Source of the DNA: Acinetobacter sp. GSS19
GTDB lineage: Bacteria; Pseudomonadota; Gammaproteobacteria; Pseudomonadales; Moraxellaceae
Length of the DNA: 64,000 bases
Direction: 5' to 3'
NCBI RefSeq assembly: GCF_028621895.1
Contig: NZ_CP117520.1
Location: 186,001-250,000 of the forward strand
This document shows, piece after piece, positions 1-10,424 of this stretch. Position 1 is the first letter of the stretch. Every line of letters begins with the position of its first letter. The position numbers and the translations under genes are program-made. Under the pieces are notes generated by a model. The model was not told the DNA's origin. It did no database searches and saw nothing but the letters and a program-made list of their open reading frames with translations.

Positions 1-270
1 GTGTATGCCTTATCTGCAACGGATGAAGATGCGGTGGCGCAAGGTCTGGCCCAATTGATCAGTGCGGATGGTAGCGGTTGGTCACTCGCGACAGGTTTGT
101 CCTTGCTGGTCTGGTTTATTTATGCACCGCATTGTTTGGCAACACTGGCAACAGTGCGTCGTGAAACCGGTTCATGGCGAACCGTGAGTATTATGACCGT
201 GTATCTGTTTGGTCTGGCTTATTTCATGTCATTCCTGACCTATCAGATCGCATCTTATTATTTCGGTTAA
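1..270 (+). CDS. feoB: Ferrous iron transport protein B, C-terminal end (partial)
   Basis: This is the last 89 residues of a gene that enters from outside the window. FeoB is the inner-membrane GTP-dependent ferrous iron permease. The fragment shows the FeoB C-terminal pattern: a hydrophobic helix with FIYAPHCLATLATVRRE (around residues 39-55), then a last membrane helix ending in SYYFG. The conserved Cys in the PHCLAT stretch is typical of the family's Gate/core region. The GTG at position 1 is only the edge of the window, not a start. It is followed after 18 bp by a small Cys-rich gene with a strong ribosome binding site, as is common downstream of feoB. The identification rests on family knowledge of the C-terminus alone. 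Confidence 0.88.
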   Translation: MYALSATDEDAVAQGLAQLISADGSGWSLATGLSLLVWFIYAPHCLATLATVRRETGSWRTVSIMTVYLFGLAYFMSFLTYQIASYYFG

Positions 271-288
271 GCACCGAAGGAGGTTGAG

Positions 289-540
289 ATGGTTGAAGGG
301 CTAATCATTGCCGCACTGGTGAGCTGGAGCGCACTGGTGGTGTTTAAAAAGCTTTTTCCGAAAACAGCGTACTCGGTTTTCTTTCGTGCTGCGCAGGGCT
401 GTGAAAAACGCGGCTGGCAGCGTTTGGCGAAATGGCTGCAACCTGCCATGTCGGCTGGTTGTGCGGGTGGCTGTGGTTGCAGTACCACTGATACACCCTC
501 CGCAAAAAAAGTGGAAGTACAGTCGGTAAAATGGCGCTAA
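289..540 (+). CDS. Small Cys-rich FeoB-associated membrane protein
   Basis: An 83-residue protein with one N-terminal hydrophobic helix (about residues 3-19), a basic middle and a cysteine-rich tail (Cys38, Cys58, Cys62, Cys64, the last three in a CAGGCGC run). A near-perfect AGGAGG lies 7-12 bases before the ATG. It begins 18 bp after feoB and is closed by a hairpin terminator, so it is almost certainly the last gene of the feo operon. The layout, one membrane helix plus a Cys cluster, matches the FeoB-associated Cys-rich membrane protein type, which is thought to take the place of FeoC or assist FeoB. A role in iron binding or redox sensing is inference; no function is proven from sequence. 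Confidence 0.72.
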   Translation: MVEGLIIAALVSWSALVVFKKLFPKTAYSVFFRAAQGCEKRGWQRLAKWLQPAMSAGCAGGCGCSTTDTPSAKKVEVQSVKWR

Positions 541-568
541 TCTTCATCTCACCGGTTTTATGACTTAA

Positions 569-592
569 GCCGCCCTTAATGGGCGGCTTTTT
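569..592 (+). terminator. Rho-independent terminator of the feo operon
   Basis: GCCGCCC and GGGCGGC form a perfect 7-bp stem around a TTAAT loop, followed by five Ts. It lies 29 bp after the small Cys-rich gene. Confidence 0.9.
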
Positions 593-627
593 ACGCGCTG
601 ACACAAAAAAAGTGCATAGAAAATTAA

Positions 628-2049
<1,422 letters not shown>

Positions 2050-2070
2050 AAACAACAATAAGGAAGAATT

Positions 2071-3267
2071 ATGGCTGGGTTTGCTCAGACAACCATTGAA
2101 AAGATGCAGCAGGTTTATACGCGGTGGGCACCGCGGATCCCTGCGGAAGTCACGCCTCGTAATGTGCTGATTTTTTGTGTTCTGGCCTTGTTGTGCTTAG
2201 GCTCAATCATGGTGGCTTCGGCATCTATGCCCTATGCTGAACGTATGCATGAAAATCCATTCCACTATGTGGTGCGTCATGGAATCTCGATTGCTGTGGC
2301 CGCCGTGGCTGCCTTCTTGACCTATAAGGTTTCTTTAAATCAATGGTTTAAAAATGCCTTTCCATTGTGGCTGATTACCATTCTGCTGCTTTTTCTGGTG
2401 CTTATTGCTGGTTCCGAGGTCAATGGTTCGACACGCTGGATCAGGATTGCAGGGTTTACCCTGCAGCCGACTGAGGTGGCTAAGGTGGCCATGGCAATTT
2501 TTACGGCAGATTATGTGGTGCGCCGTGCTGAAGAAGTCCGTAATAATATCAAAGGGTTAGCGCGCCTTGCTGCAGTCATGATCCTGACGGTGGGGCTGAT
2601 CATTGCCGAACCCGACCTCGGTGCGACAGTGGTGATTGCGTTGATGATGTTGGGAATCTTTTTTCTCGCGGGGGCACCGATCATTCAGTTTGGCATCGCC
2701 TTTGGTGCGATTGTCATGGCCTTTGTCTTTCTGATTATCTTCGAGCCCTATCGATTTGAACGGTTAATGTCATTTTCCAATCCATGGGCCGATCCTTTAG
2801 GGACGGGCTATCAGCTATCCAATGCACTCATGGCCTTTGGTCGTGGCGAATGGTATGGCGTGGGTTTGGGGCACAGTATCCAGAAAATGTCCTATTTGCC
2901 TGAGGCACATACGGACTTCATGCTTGCAGTACTCGGGGAAGAATTCGGCTTTTTGGGAATTACTACTGTCCTGATCCTGTCGTTTGGCATGTTGCTGAGC
3001 TGCATTAAAATTGGCCATCGTGCTTTGCAAAACCAGTACTTACGTGCCGGTTATCTAGCCTATGGGATTTCAATTATTTTCCTGCTGCAGATCATGGTGA
3101 ATGCCGGCATGAACATGGGCTTGATGCCAACGAAAGGTTTGACTCTGCCATTTATCAGTTATGGGGGAACCTCATTGATGATGTGTGCGGTCATGGTCAG
3201 CCTGATTCTGAAAATTGATGCTTCGACACAATTAGCTAATCCAAATAAAGAAGAATCTAGCTTTTAA
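2071..3267 (+). CDS. ftsW: Cell division lipid II polymerase FtsW
   Basis: A 398-residue polytopic membrane protein of the SEDS family (FtsW/RodA/SpoVE), the septal peptidoglycan glycosyltransferase. Visible family features are about ten hydrophobic segments, the NGSTRWIRIAGFTLQPTE loop near residues 118-135, the LPEAHTDFMLAVLGEEFG loop near residues 276-293, and the terminal PFISYGGTSLM motif. An AAGGAAG ribosome site precedes the ATG. It directly follows murD. In many Gammaproteobacteria murG, murC and ftsQAZ would come next, but here the next gene is the convergent gluQ, so this part of the division cluster is separated. FtsW is preferred to RodA because of the murD neighbour and the N-terminal cytoplasmic extension. 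Confidence 0.94.
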   Translation: MAGFAQTTIEKMQQVYTRWAPRIPAEVTPRNVLIFCVLALLCLGSIMVASASMPYAERMHENPFHYVVRHGISIAVAAVAAFLTYKVSLNQWFKNAFPLWLITILLLFLVLIAGSEVNGSTRWIRIAGFTLQPTEVAKVAMAIFTADYVVRRAEEVRNNIKGLARLAAVMILTVGLIIAEPDLGATVVIALMMLGIFFLAGAPIIQFGIAFGAIVMAFVFLIIFEPYRFERLMSFSNPWADPLGTGYQLSNALMAFGRGEWYGVGLGHSIQKMSYLPEAHTDFMLAVLGEEFGFLGITTVLILSFGMLLSCIKIGHRALQNQYLRAGYLAYGISIIFLLQIMVNAGMNMGLMPTKGLTLPFISYGGTSLMMCAVMVSLILKIDASTQLANPNKEESSF

Positions 3268-3274
3268 ACCGGTT

Positions 3275-3303
3275 GTCCCGTATGCAGAGGACTGCTGCGG
3301 GAC
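3275..3303 (+). terminator. Possible terminator hairpin after ftsW
   Basis: GTCCCG pairs with CGGGAC, and inside them GCAG pairs with CTGC around AGGA, with a small internal loop. No clean run of Ts follows, so termination is uncertain. It lies in the gap between convergent ftsW and gluQ. Confidence 0.4.
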
Positions 3304-3398
3304 GGGTTGTTTGATTGCTTGCTTGTACGTTTGTAACTGCAAAACTCATTTTGACGCTATCCCTGGTTATTCCCTTAGCTCATTTTACTGATTGTAAT

Positions 3399-4262
3399 TT
3401 AGAGATAATGACCTGGTAAAAGTGTGCCTTTAGGAATCTTTTGTATATCCCATTGCGTAACGGCCTGAACCAGCATACGGGCAGGTGTATCCAGATCCAC
3501 TGGGGCTTGACCCAATACCTGTAAGGCCTGTTGTAACAATAGGGACGCTTGGCTCAGATCAAGCGCCTGTGCCAGATTTTGTTTGGAAAGTTTCTGGCCC
3601 TGATCATTCATGGCCAAGGGGAGGTGCATATAGTTTAAAGTGGGATAGCCGAGCAGTTGGCCGAGCCAGATCTGTCGTGCGGTGTTGTCGAGCAAATCAG
3701 CACCCCGAACGACATGAGTAATACCTTGCAAGTAGTCATCGACCACCACAGCAAGTTGATAACTGATAATGCCATCACGGCGACGGAGTACAAAATCTCC
3801 CAGTTCATGCTGTAAATTGCTGCAGTGCAGGCCTTGTAAACGGTCTTCAAAGCAGATGTCTTGGTCAGCGACTTTGATCCTGATGGCCTGATGCTGAAAG
3901 TCCAGTCCTAGATCGCGGCAAGTTCCAGGATAGATCGCATTCGAACCGAGCATCTTGCGGGTACATTGACAGGCATACACCAGATGCTGTTGTCTCAGCT
4001 GTTCAATGACCGAGTGATAAATGTCTAAGCGATCTTTTTGAAATAGAATTTCGCCATCGGGTTCGAACTGGAAAGCCTCGATTGCGGCCAGAATATGCTG
4101 TTCACTGCCGGGATAGATGCGAGGAATATCGGTATCTTCAATGCGGAGCAGCCATTGACCTTGGTGGGCTTTGGCATCGCAATAGCTGGCGACCGCTGTA
4201 ATGAGTGAACCAAAATGCAAAGGACCGGTTGGCGATGGCGCAAACCGGCCTGAGTAGCGCAT
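3399..4262 (-). CDS. gluQ: Glutamyl-Q tRNA(Asp) synthetase
   Basis: GluQ is a truncated glutamyl-tRNA synthetase that attaches glutamate to queuosine at the wobble base of tRNA-Asp. The product has GRFAPSPTG with a HFGS version of the HIGH motif, RIEDTD, the zinc-site residues of CQC and YxxxC (CQCTRK and YPGTC), VVDDYLQGITHVVRG, and KLSKQ as the KMSKS equivalent. There is no C-terminal anticodon-binding domain, as expected for the family. The start at 4262 (287 residues, MRYSGRFAPSP) places the GRFAPSP motif where homologues have it. A GTG at 4334 would add 24 residues and lie 2 bp from dksA, so coupled translation from there cannot be excluded. The dksA-gluQ pairing is conserved in Gammaproteobacteria. 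Confidence 0.92.
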   Translation of the reverse strand: MRYSGRFAPSPTGPLHFGSLITAVASYCDAKAHQGQWLLRIEDTDIPRIYPGSEQHILAAIEAFQFEPDGEILFQKDRLDIYHSVIEQLRQQHLVYACQCTRKMLGSNAIYPGTCRDLGLDFQHQAIRIKVADQDICFEDRLQGLHCSNLQHELGDFVLRRRDGIISYQLAVVVDDYLQGITHVVRGADLLDNTARQIWLGQLLGYPTLNYMHLPLAMNDQGQKLSKQNLAQALDLSQASLLLQQALQVLGQAPVDLDTPARMLVQAVTQWDIQKIPKGTLLPGHYL

Positions 4263-4336
4263 CAGCGACACATCATTCTGCTGCTGCACAGGAGCAAAGC
4301 TGTCTGGCTTTGCTGAGAAAGATTTAACAGTCACTG

Positions 4337-4867
4337 TTAACCGTTATTTTGTTTCTCTTTGATTTCCGCTAAGGTCTTGCAGTCGATACACAAGGTTGCG
4401 GTTGGACGCGCTTCGAGACGACGCAGACCGATCTCGATCCCGCAAGTTTCACAAAAACCGTAGTCATCATTTTTGATGGCTTCAAGCGATTGCTCAATTT
4501 TGCGGATCAACTTACGTTCACGGTCACGCGTCCGTAGTTCAATTGCAAATTCTTCTTCTTGCGTTGCACGGTCATTCACATCTGGCAGAGCGGTATTTTC
4601 ATCCTGCATGGTGTTGAGTGTACGATCAACTTCAGACATCAGCTCTGCTTTCCAAGCCTCTAGAATTTGGCTGAAATGTTCAAGCTGACCTTCTGACATA
4701 TATTCTTCATTCTTTTTCGGCTGATAAGGTGCGATACCGAATAAGCTTGCTGTAGAACCACCTTCAGAAGCCTTTGGCTTGGTTTTACGCACGCGTTTAG
4801 CGGCCTTGTCAGCATCAGCGATTTCTGTTTGTTCGTCCAAGACTTGATTTTGGTTGTCATTCGCCAT
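4337..4867 (-). CDS. dksA: RNA polymerase-binding transcription factor DksA
   Basis: DksA enters the RNA polymerase secondary channel and works with ppGpp in the stringent response. The 176-residue product has the coiled-coil tip region (MQDENTALPDVNDRATQEEEF, including the DxxDxA-type pattern) and a four-cysteine zinc finger: CETC near residue 138 and CIDC about 20 residues later. A 40-50 residue basic, low-complexity N-terminal extension precedes the core that matches E. coli DksA. The ATG at 4867 is chosen over one at 4876 because GAGGA sits about 9 bases before it. gluQ follows almost directly. A promoter candidate lies about 30-60 bp upstream. Confidence 0.96.
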   Translation of the reverse strand: MANDNQNQVLDEQTEIADADKAAKRVRKTKPKASEGGSTASLFGIAPYQPKKNEEYMSEGQLEHFSQILEAWKAELMSEVDRTLNTMQDENTALPDVNDRATQEEEFAIELRTRDRERKLIRKIEQSLEAIKNDDYGFCETCGIEIGLRRLEARPTATLCIDCKTLAEIKEKQNNG

Positions 4868-4895
4868 ATAGGGCATTCCTCATCATATGCATATA

Positions 4896-4925
4896 TAGAT
4901 ACGCAAAAAATATGGTGATATGCAA
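4896..4925 (-). promoter_or_regulatory. Candidate sigma70 promoter of dksA
   Basis: On the minus strand TTGCAT (4920-4925) and TATCTA (4896-4901) are separated by 18 bp, a short distance upstream of the dksA start. Seen by eye only. Confidence 0.4.
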
Positions 4926-5082
4926 GTGTTTTTATCCAATTCCGTCAGGGTAATTTGTCCTTCGGGGGCGCCATCATATAGGCTTTTTTGCACATATGAT
5001 AGTCTTTTAATGTTTGGATTTGACTCTTGGCTCGTCCTTTTTTAGATGCCCTAAATTAATAGAAAAAAACCGGCTTGAAAAG

Positions 5083-5892
5083 TTAATAGCCGGAAATTTT
5101 TGCGTTTGTTGGGGTTCGCTGGTATTTAACACGGTAGACTTGGCTGTCGAATTGACCATCCTGATGCAAATAGAGTACCCGGTAGCCTGGTTCACACTCA
5201 TCGAGCGCAAAATCCTGGCTGAAAGGTTTGAATTGTACGCAGGTTGATGGAGCCGATAAAAACTGGATACCTTCCCATTCGGTAAATGCATCCTGATGTA
5301 CATGACCATTTAACACGGCTTTCACGTTGCTGTGTCGGGCTAATACATCTGTCAGGTCTTCACTGTTCTTCAGCTTATGCTGATCAATCCAGTGCGACTG
5401 CATGGCAAAAGGGTGATGATGACAGGCCACAATCACATGTTTGTCTGCATACTGTTCGAGCAAATCATGTAGGCATTGCAGGTCGGTTGCCTTGATATGG
5501 CCATCAATTCTACCTTTGACTGCACTGTTTAATAAAATTAAACACCAGTTTCCAGACTCAATCGCTGTGGGTTGAGATTCTCCCGATGGGAAGGGAAAAA
5601 GGCTTAATTCATCATGATTCCCAGGAATTTGGAAAAAAGGTATACCGAGCTGTTGCATATAGGCTTGATAGCGTGCATAGGTTTCAACCACAGGGACTTG
5701 CGCTACATCTCCCGTATGAATAATCGCGTCAATCTGAGGATGATGTGTCAGGATGTGTTGCATCACGGTATGAAAACTTTGTTCCGGATTCATCCGGACA
5801 AATTCGAGATCCGCCTGATCCATCAGATGCGTATCGGAAATCTGAATGATCACATAGGGTTGCTGCGGGGGTTGTGAAATAGATAAAGACAT
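5083..5892 (-). CDS. cpdA: 3',5'-cyclic-AMP phosphodiesterase, class III metallophosphoesterase
   Basis: The 269-residue product has the ordered metal-binding motifs of the calcineurin-like phosphoesterase fold: SDTHL near residue 19, HTGDVAQ near 60, PGNHDE near 91, ACHHHP near 155 and GHVHQD near 195. These are the five blocks of CpdA, the enzyme that breaks down cAMP. A GAGG ribosome site precedes the ATG. It follows nudF by 18 bp in the same direction, an arrangement also seen for nudF and cpdA in enterobacteria, which supports CpdA over a generic phosphoesterase. Actual activity on cAMP is inferred from family and context. Confidence 0.86.
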   Translation of the reverse strand: MSLSISQPPQQPYVIIQISDTHLMDQADLEFVRMNPEQSFHTVMQHILTHHPQIDAIIHTGDVAQVPVVETYARYQAYMQQLGIPFFQIPGNHDELSLFPFPSGESQPTAIESGNWCLILLNSAVKGRIDGHIKATDLQCLHDLLEQYADKHVIVACHHHPFAMQSHWIDQHKLKNSEDLTDVLARHSNVKAVLNGHVHQDAFTEWEGIQFLSAPSTCVQFKPFSQDFALDECEPGYRVLYLHQDGQFDSQVYRVKYQRTPTNAKISGY

Positions 5893-5910
5893 GCCTGACC
5901 TCGGACACCC

Positions 5911-6528
5911 TTATTTTTTAATTGTATTGATCTGTTGCTGTAACCACTGCAACGCCATAATCACGGGTGAATTACGTAAACGGCCTTGGCTGAACAAAGC
6001 GGCAATGTCGCTATATTCAAACAGGTGGAGCTTGATATCTTCACCTTCATCGCTCATGCCAAAGATTCCGCCTGCTGCAGTTAAATCAGCTTTCGCTGCA
6101 TAAAGATGAAAAAGTTCTGAGCAGGCACCGGCAGAGGGATAAAAGCTGAACAGGTGTTGTAGATCAAAGATCTGACAGCCCGCTTCTTCAAGACTTTCAC
6201 GACAGATACAGCTTTCCGGTGACTCATCGCCATCAAGGACGCCGGCGATGACTTCAAGCTGCCAAGGGGAATACTGATCATCAAGCGCACCAACACGGAA
6301 CTGTTCAATCAATGCAAATTTTTGTTGTTGATCATCATAAATCAAAACACCCGCCGCTTCCGGACGGTGAATGAGTTCACGAGTTAGGACAGGAGTATAT
6401 TGTGCATCGGCAAACTGACGGTGGCGTAGATGAACCTTCTCGACCTGAATAAAGCCCCGAAAGAGTGACTCACGTGAAGTGATTTCGACATCTTGGTAAC
6501 TAAAACTGGCTTGATCGAGAATATTCAT
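5911..6528 (-). CDS. nudF: ADP-ribose pyrophosphatase (Nudix hydrolase)
   Basis: A 205-residue Nudix protein that splits ADP-ribose to AMP and ribose-5-phosphate. The Nudix box runs from GVLDGDE to RESLEEAG (about residues 92-114), and the N-terminal RGFIQVEKVHLRHRQF region matches the dimerisation arm of NudF. The gene lies between thiC and cpdA, all on the minus strand, with 75 bp to thiC and 18 bp to cpdA. The start ATG has no clear Shine-Dalgarno: a perfect 11-bp stem hairpin ends 9 bases before it, so the leader structure may affect initiation. Confidence 0.88.
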   Translation of the reverse strand: MNILDQASFSYQDVEITSRESLFRGFIQVEKVHLRHRQFADAQYTPVLTRELIHRPEAAGVLIYDDQQQKFALIEQFRVGALDDQYSPWQLEVIAGVLDGDESPESCICRESLEEAGCQIFDLQHLFSFYPSAGACSELFHLYAAKADLTAAGGIFGMSDEGEDIKLHLFEYSDIAALFSQGRLRNSPVIMALQWLQQQINTIKK

Positions 6529-6537
6529 AAGTCAATT

Positions 6538-6563
6538 AGGATGAAATCTGCTGATTTCATCCT
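6538..6563 (-). repeat. Perfect 11-bp inverted repeat between thiC and nudF
   Basis: AGGATGAAATC and GATTTCATCCT flank a 4-base loop, ending 9 bases before the nudF start codon. No T-run follows on the minus strand, so it does not look like a standard terminator. It may slow 3' decay of thiC RNA or control nudF initiation. Confidence 0.8.
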
Positions 6564-6603
6564 AACTGAGATTATGCTGAACACAAATGTTTTTTTTGAA
6601 CTT

Positions 6604-8523
<1,920 letters not shown>

Positions 8524-8613
8524 TCATCAACGAATCAAGCTCGACCAAAAACGAAGGCAGGGGGTAAAGGCATTCAAGAGCAACTTTACACTGAAGCAGT
8601 GAGTTTTTAGATG

Positions 8614-8720
8614 GCTTGATTCCTACGCAGGTGTTAACCTGATCAGGTTCAACGGTACTTGCATTTAAAATCAAATACTTATTGCAATCTCAGCGAGTTT
8701 TTACTCGCGCTCCGTCAAGC
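8614..8720 (-). promoter_or_regulatory. TPP (THI-box) riboswitch upstream of thiC
   Basis: Read on the minus strand, CTTGA and TCAAG close the P1 stem. Between them are the conserved CTGAGA box (after a small GAGT/ACTC hairpin) and the second half TTGAACCTGATCAGG ending in CTGCGTAGGAA. These are the diagnostic THI-box segments in the right order. The stretch 8503-8613 should hold the expression platform; it contains a CACTG/CAGTG hairpin, but a clear terminator was not seen, which leaves translational control as an option. Confidence 0.93.
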
Positions 8721-8931
8721 ATGGCTAAATCTTAGCATGGATTTGCAGAATAAAAAGCGCTGCTTGTGGCGGTGGGTCAAATCTCTGTCCGCTTTCTATT
8801 CGTCAGTAGTAGGGTGAAGGGAGGGATAAAAGTTGTATTTTGATGCATTGCAACAGATGAGCAACGCAATGGCACAAAAGCGAGAATGATGGAAAGGAAA
8901 TACCATGCTACGCTTGATCTTTTTCATTCGA

Positions 8932-8966
8932 TTGTCATAAATTTTTCATAATTGTTGTGATTTAAT
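8932..8966 (+). promoter_or_regulatory. Pho box and -10 element before phoU
   Basis: Two 7-base repeats, TTGTCAT (8932-8938) and TTTTCAT (8943-8949), lie 11 bp apart with an AAAT spacer, very close to the E. coli Pho-box consensus. A TTTAAT -10 candidate follows at 8961-8966, the usual distance for a PhoB-activated promoter. The leader to the phoU start is about 45 bases. Confidence 0.65.
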
Positions 8967-9012
8967 AGACAGCAAACTTATATTCGTCCGTCGCTGTGTT
9001 GGAGTGCTAACC

Positions 9013-9753
9013 TTGAGTCCAAATAATCCTGTATTAAGCCATCATATTTCTTCCCAATTTAATGAAGATATGCAGGGTGTAAGTACCAAGTTTATGAGCA
9101 TGGGAGGCTTGGTTGAACAACAGGTAGCAAATGCTATTCGTGCGCTCTTGGATACCGATGCTAACTTGGCGATTGATGTACAGTTTCAAGATAATGTCGT
9201 GAATCAGCATGAACGCGATATTGATGAAGCCCTCACCTTAATTCTAGCGCGTCGTCATCCAGCTGCGATTGATTTGCGTATGGTGATTGCGATGAGCAAG
9301 GCCAATACCGATTTGGAGCGTATTGGTGATGAGGCTGCGAAAATTGCCCGTATTGCACAGAACCTCTGTGAAGAAGGGGGGTCACCACGCGGTTATATGG
9401 AAACCCGTCATATCGGCAATCAAGTTCGTGTCATGATCCATGATGCCCTAGATGCTTTTGCACGTTTAGATGCAGAGCAAGCTTTACGTGTGGTGCTGGC
9501 AGATGCTGATATCGACCGTGAATATCAGTCAGCAACGCGTACCTTAATGACCTATATGATGGAAGATCCACGCCACATCTCACGTGTATTGAACGTGATG
9601 TGGGTATTACGTTCACTTGAACGTATTGGCGATCATGCACGTAATATCTGTGAACAAGTCATTTATATGGTGAAAGGTCTGGATGTACGTCATACCAGCT
9701 TGGCTGAAATTGAGCAGAAAGTACAAGGAACCCCAACTCCACCTGCACAGTAA
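9013..9753 (+). CDS. phoU: Phosphate signalling protein PhoU
   Basis: PhoU is a cytoplasmic two-bundle helical protein that links the Pst phosphate transporter to the PhoR-PhoB two-component system and represses the Pho regulon when phosphate is plentiful. The product (246 residues) has both PhoU repeats, each with the metal-binding E/DxxxD-like signature: NTDLERIGDEAAKIA near residue 100 and LRSLERIGDHARNIC near residue 203. A TTG start at 9013 is chosen because GGAG lies 8 bases before it; the GTG at 9004 overlaps that site. It stands alone here rather than behind pstSCAB. A Pho box lies upstream and a strong terminator downstream, so it seems to be a one-gene unit under PhoB. Confidence 0.93.
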   Translation: MSPNNPVLSHHISSQFNEDMQGVSTKFMSMGGLVEQQVANAIRALLDTDANLAIDVQFQDNVVNQHERDIDEALTLILARRHPAAIDLRMVIAMSKANTDLERIGDEAAKIARIAQNLCEEGGSPRGYMETRHIGNQVRVMIHDALDAFARLDAEQALRVVLADADIDREYQSATRTLMTYMMEDPRHISRVLNVMWVLRSLERIGDHARNICEQVIYMVKGLDVRHTSLAEIEQKVQGTPTPPAQ

Positions 9754-9789
9754 TATGCAGAATGGTTTGAACCATACCTGAAGAAAAAA

Positions 9790-9816
9790 GCCCTGGTATA
9801 AAACCAGGGCTTTTTT
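9790..9816 (+). terminator. Terminator of phoU
   Basis: GCCCTGGT pairs with ACCAGGGC around TATAA, followed by six Ts. Confidence 0.92.
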
Positions 9817-9932
9817 CATTCTGCGACAAAGATAGCTTATTCTATTTGCTTCACAGCAATTCTTTATTTTATTGTTTTTATTTGATATTTTTTGCTTCTT
9901 GTCGCTGTATGGCCTTAGAATAGAATACTCGA

Positions 9933-10131
9933 CTAAAGTCGTATATAAGCTAAAAACTTATCCTTGTGTCAGTGATAACGTACAAAAATCATGCATCTGT
10001 TTATCAATGTCGCTATTCGGAAATAACTAAGTCAGGTCAAGAGCGATTATTTTGATGCTGCGTAGCGCAGCAGTGCGATTCATCATTAGTGATCAGCAAT
10101 AAAAAAACCTCGCAGGGTGCGAGGTTTTTTT
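9933..10131 (+). ncRNA. Candidate small RNA between phoU and yggX
   Basis: The phoU-yggX gap (9754-10142, 389 bp) holds no ORF of note. After the phoU terminator there is a TTGTCG-16 bp-TAGAAT promoter candidate (9899-9926), a perfect TGCTGCG/CGCAGCA hairpin (10056-10072) and a strong terminator (10101-10131). Together these could make a transcript of about 200 nt. The terminator may simply serve yggX on the other strand, so this is only a candidate. Confidence 0.25.
10101..10131 (-). terminator. Bidirectional terminator downstream of yggX
   Basis: CCTCGC pairs with GCGAGG around AGGGT, with seven As on one side and seven Ts on the other, so it can work in both directions. It lies just after the end of yggX on the minus strand. 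Confidence 0.88.
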
Positions 10132-10142
10132 CTTAACTAGAA

Positions 10143-10415
10143 TTAAGCTTCCGGCTTCCAGCCCTCGGCTTTTTCTACCGTTTCATCATTGCTGAGGAAT
10201 TTTTCACGCTGTTCTTCCAGGAATTTTTTGGCTTCTGGTTCGAATACGTTTAAACGCTTTTCATTGATCAGCGTGGTTTGATGTTTTAACCACTCCTGCC
10301 AGGCCTGTTTAGAAACCGTATTCAAGATTTCCTCACCTTTGGCACCTGGAAATGGTGCAAAGTCCAGACCTTCCATTTCCTGCTGATATTTACGGCAAAA
10401 TACTTGTCGAGACAT
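10143..10415 (-). CDS. yggX: Fe(2+)-trafficking / oxidative damage protection protein YggX
   Basis: A 90-residue cytoplasmic protein of the YggX family, which protects Fe-S enzymes from oxidants and may carry ferrous iron. Diagnostic features are the start [24 protein letters not shown] with the single conserved Cys7, and the [18 protein letters not shown] stretch. Length matches the family (about 90). It follows argH by only 9 bp on the same strand, with an AGGA ribosome site inside the gap, so it is co-transcribed with argH. A strong terminator closes the unit. Confidence 0.95.
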   Translation of the reverse strand: MSRQVFCRKYQQEMEGLDFAPFPGAKGEEILNTVSKQAWQEWLKHQTTLINEKRLNVFEPEAKKFLEEQREKFLSNDETVEKAEGWKPEA

Positions 10416-10424
10416 CTCAGATCC

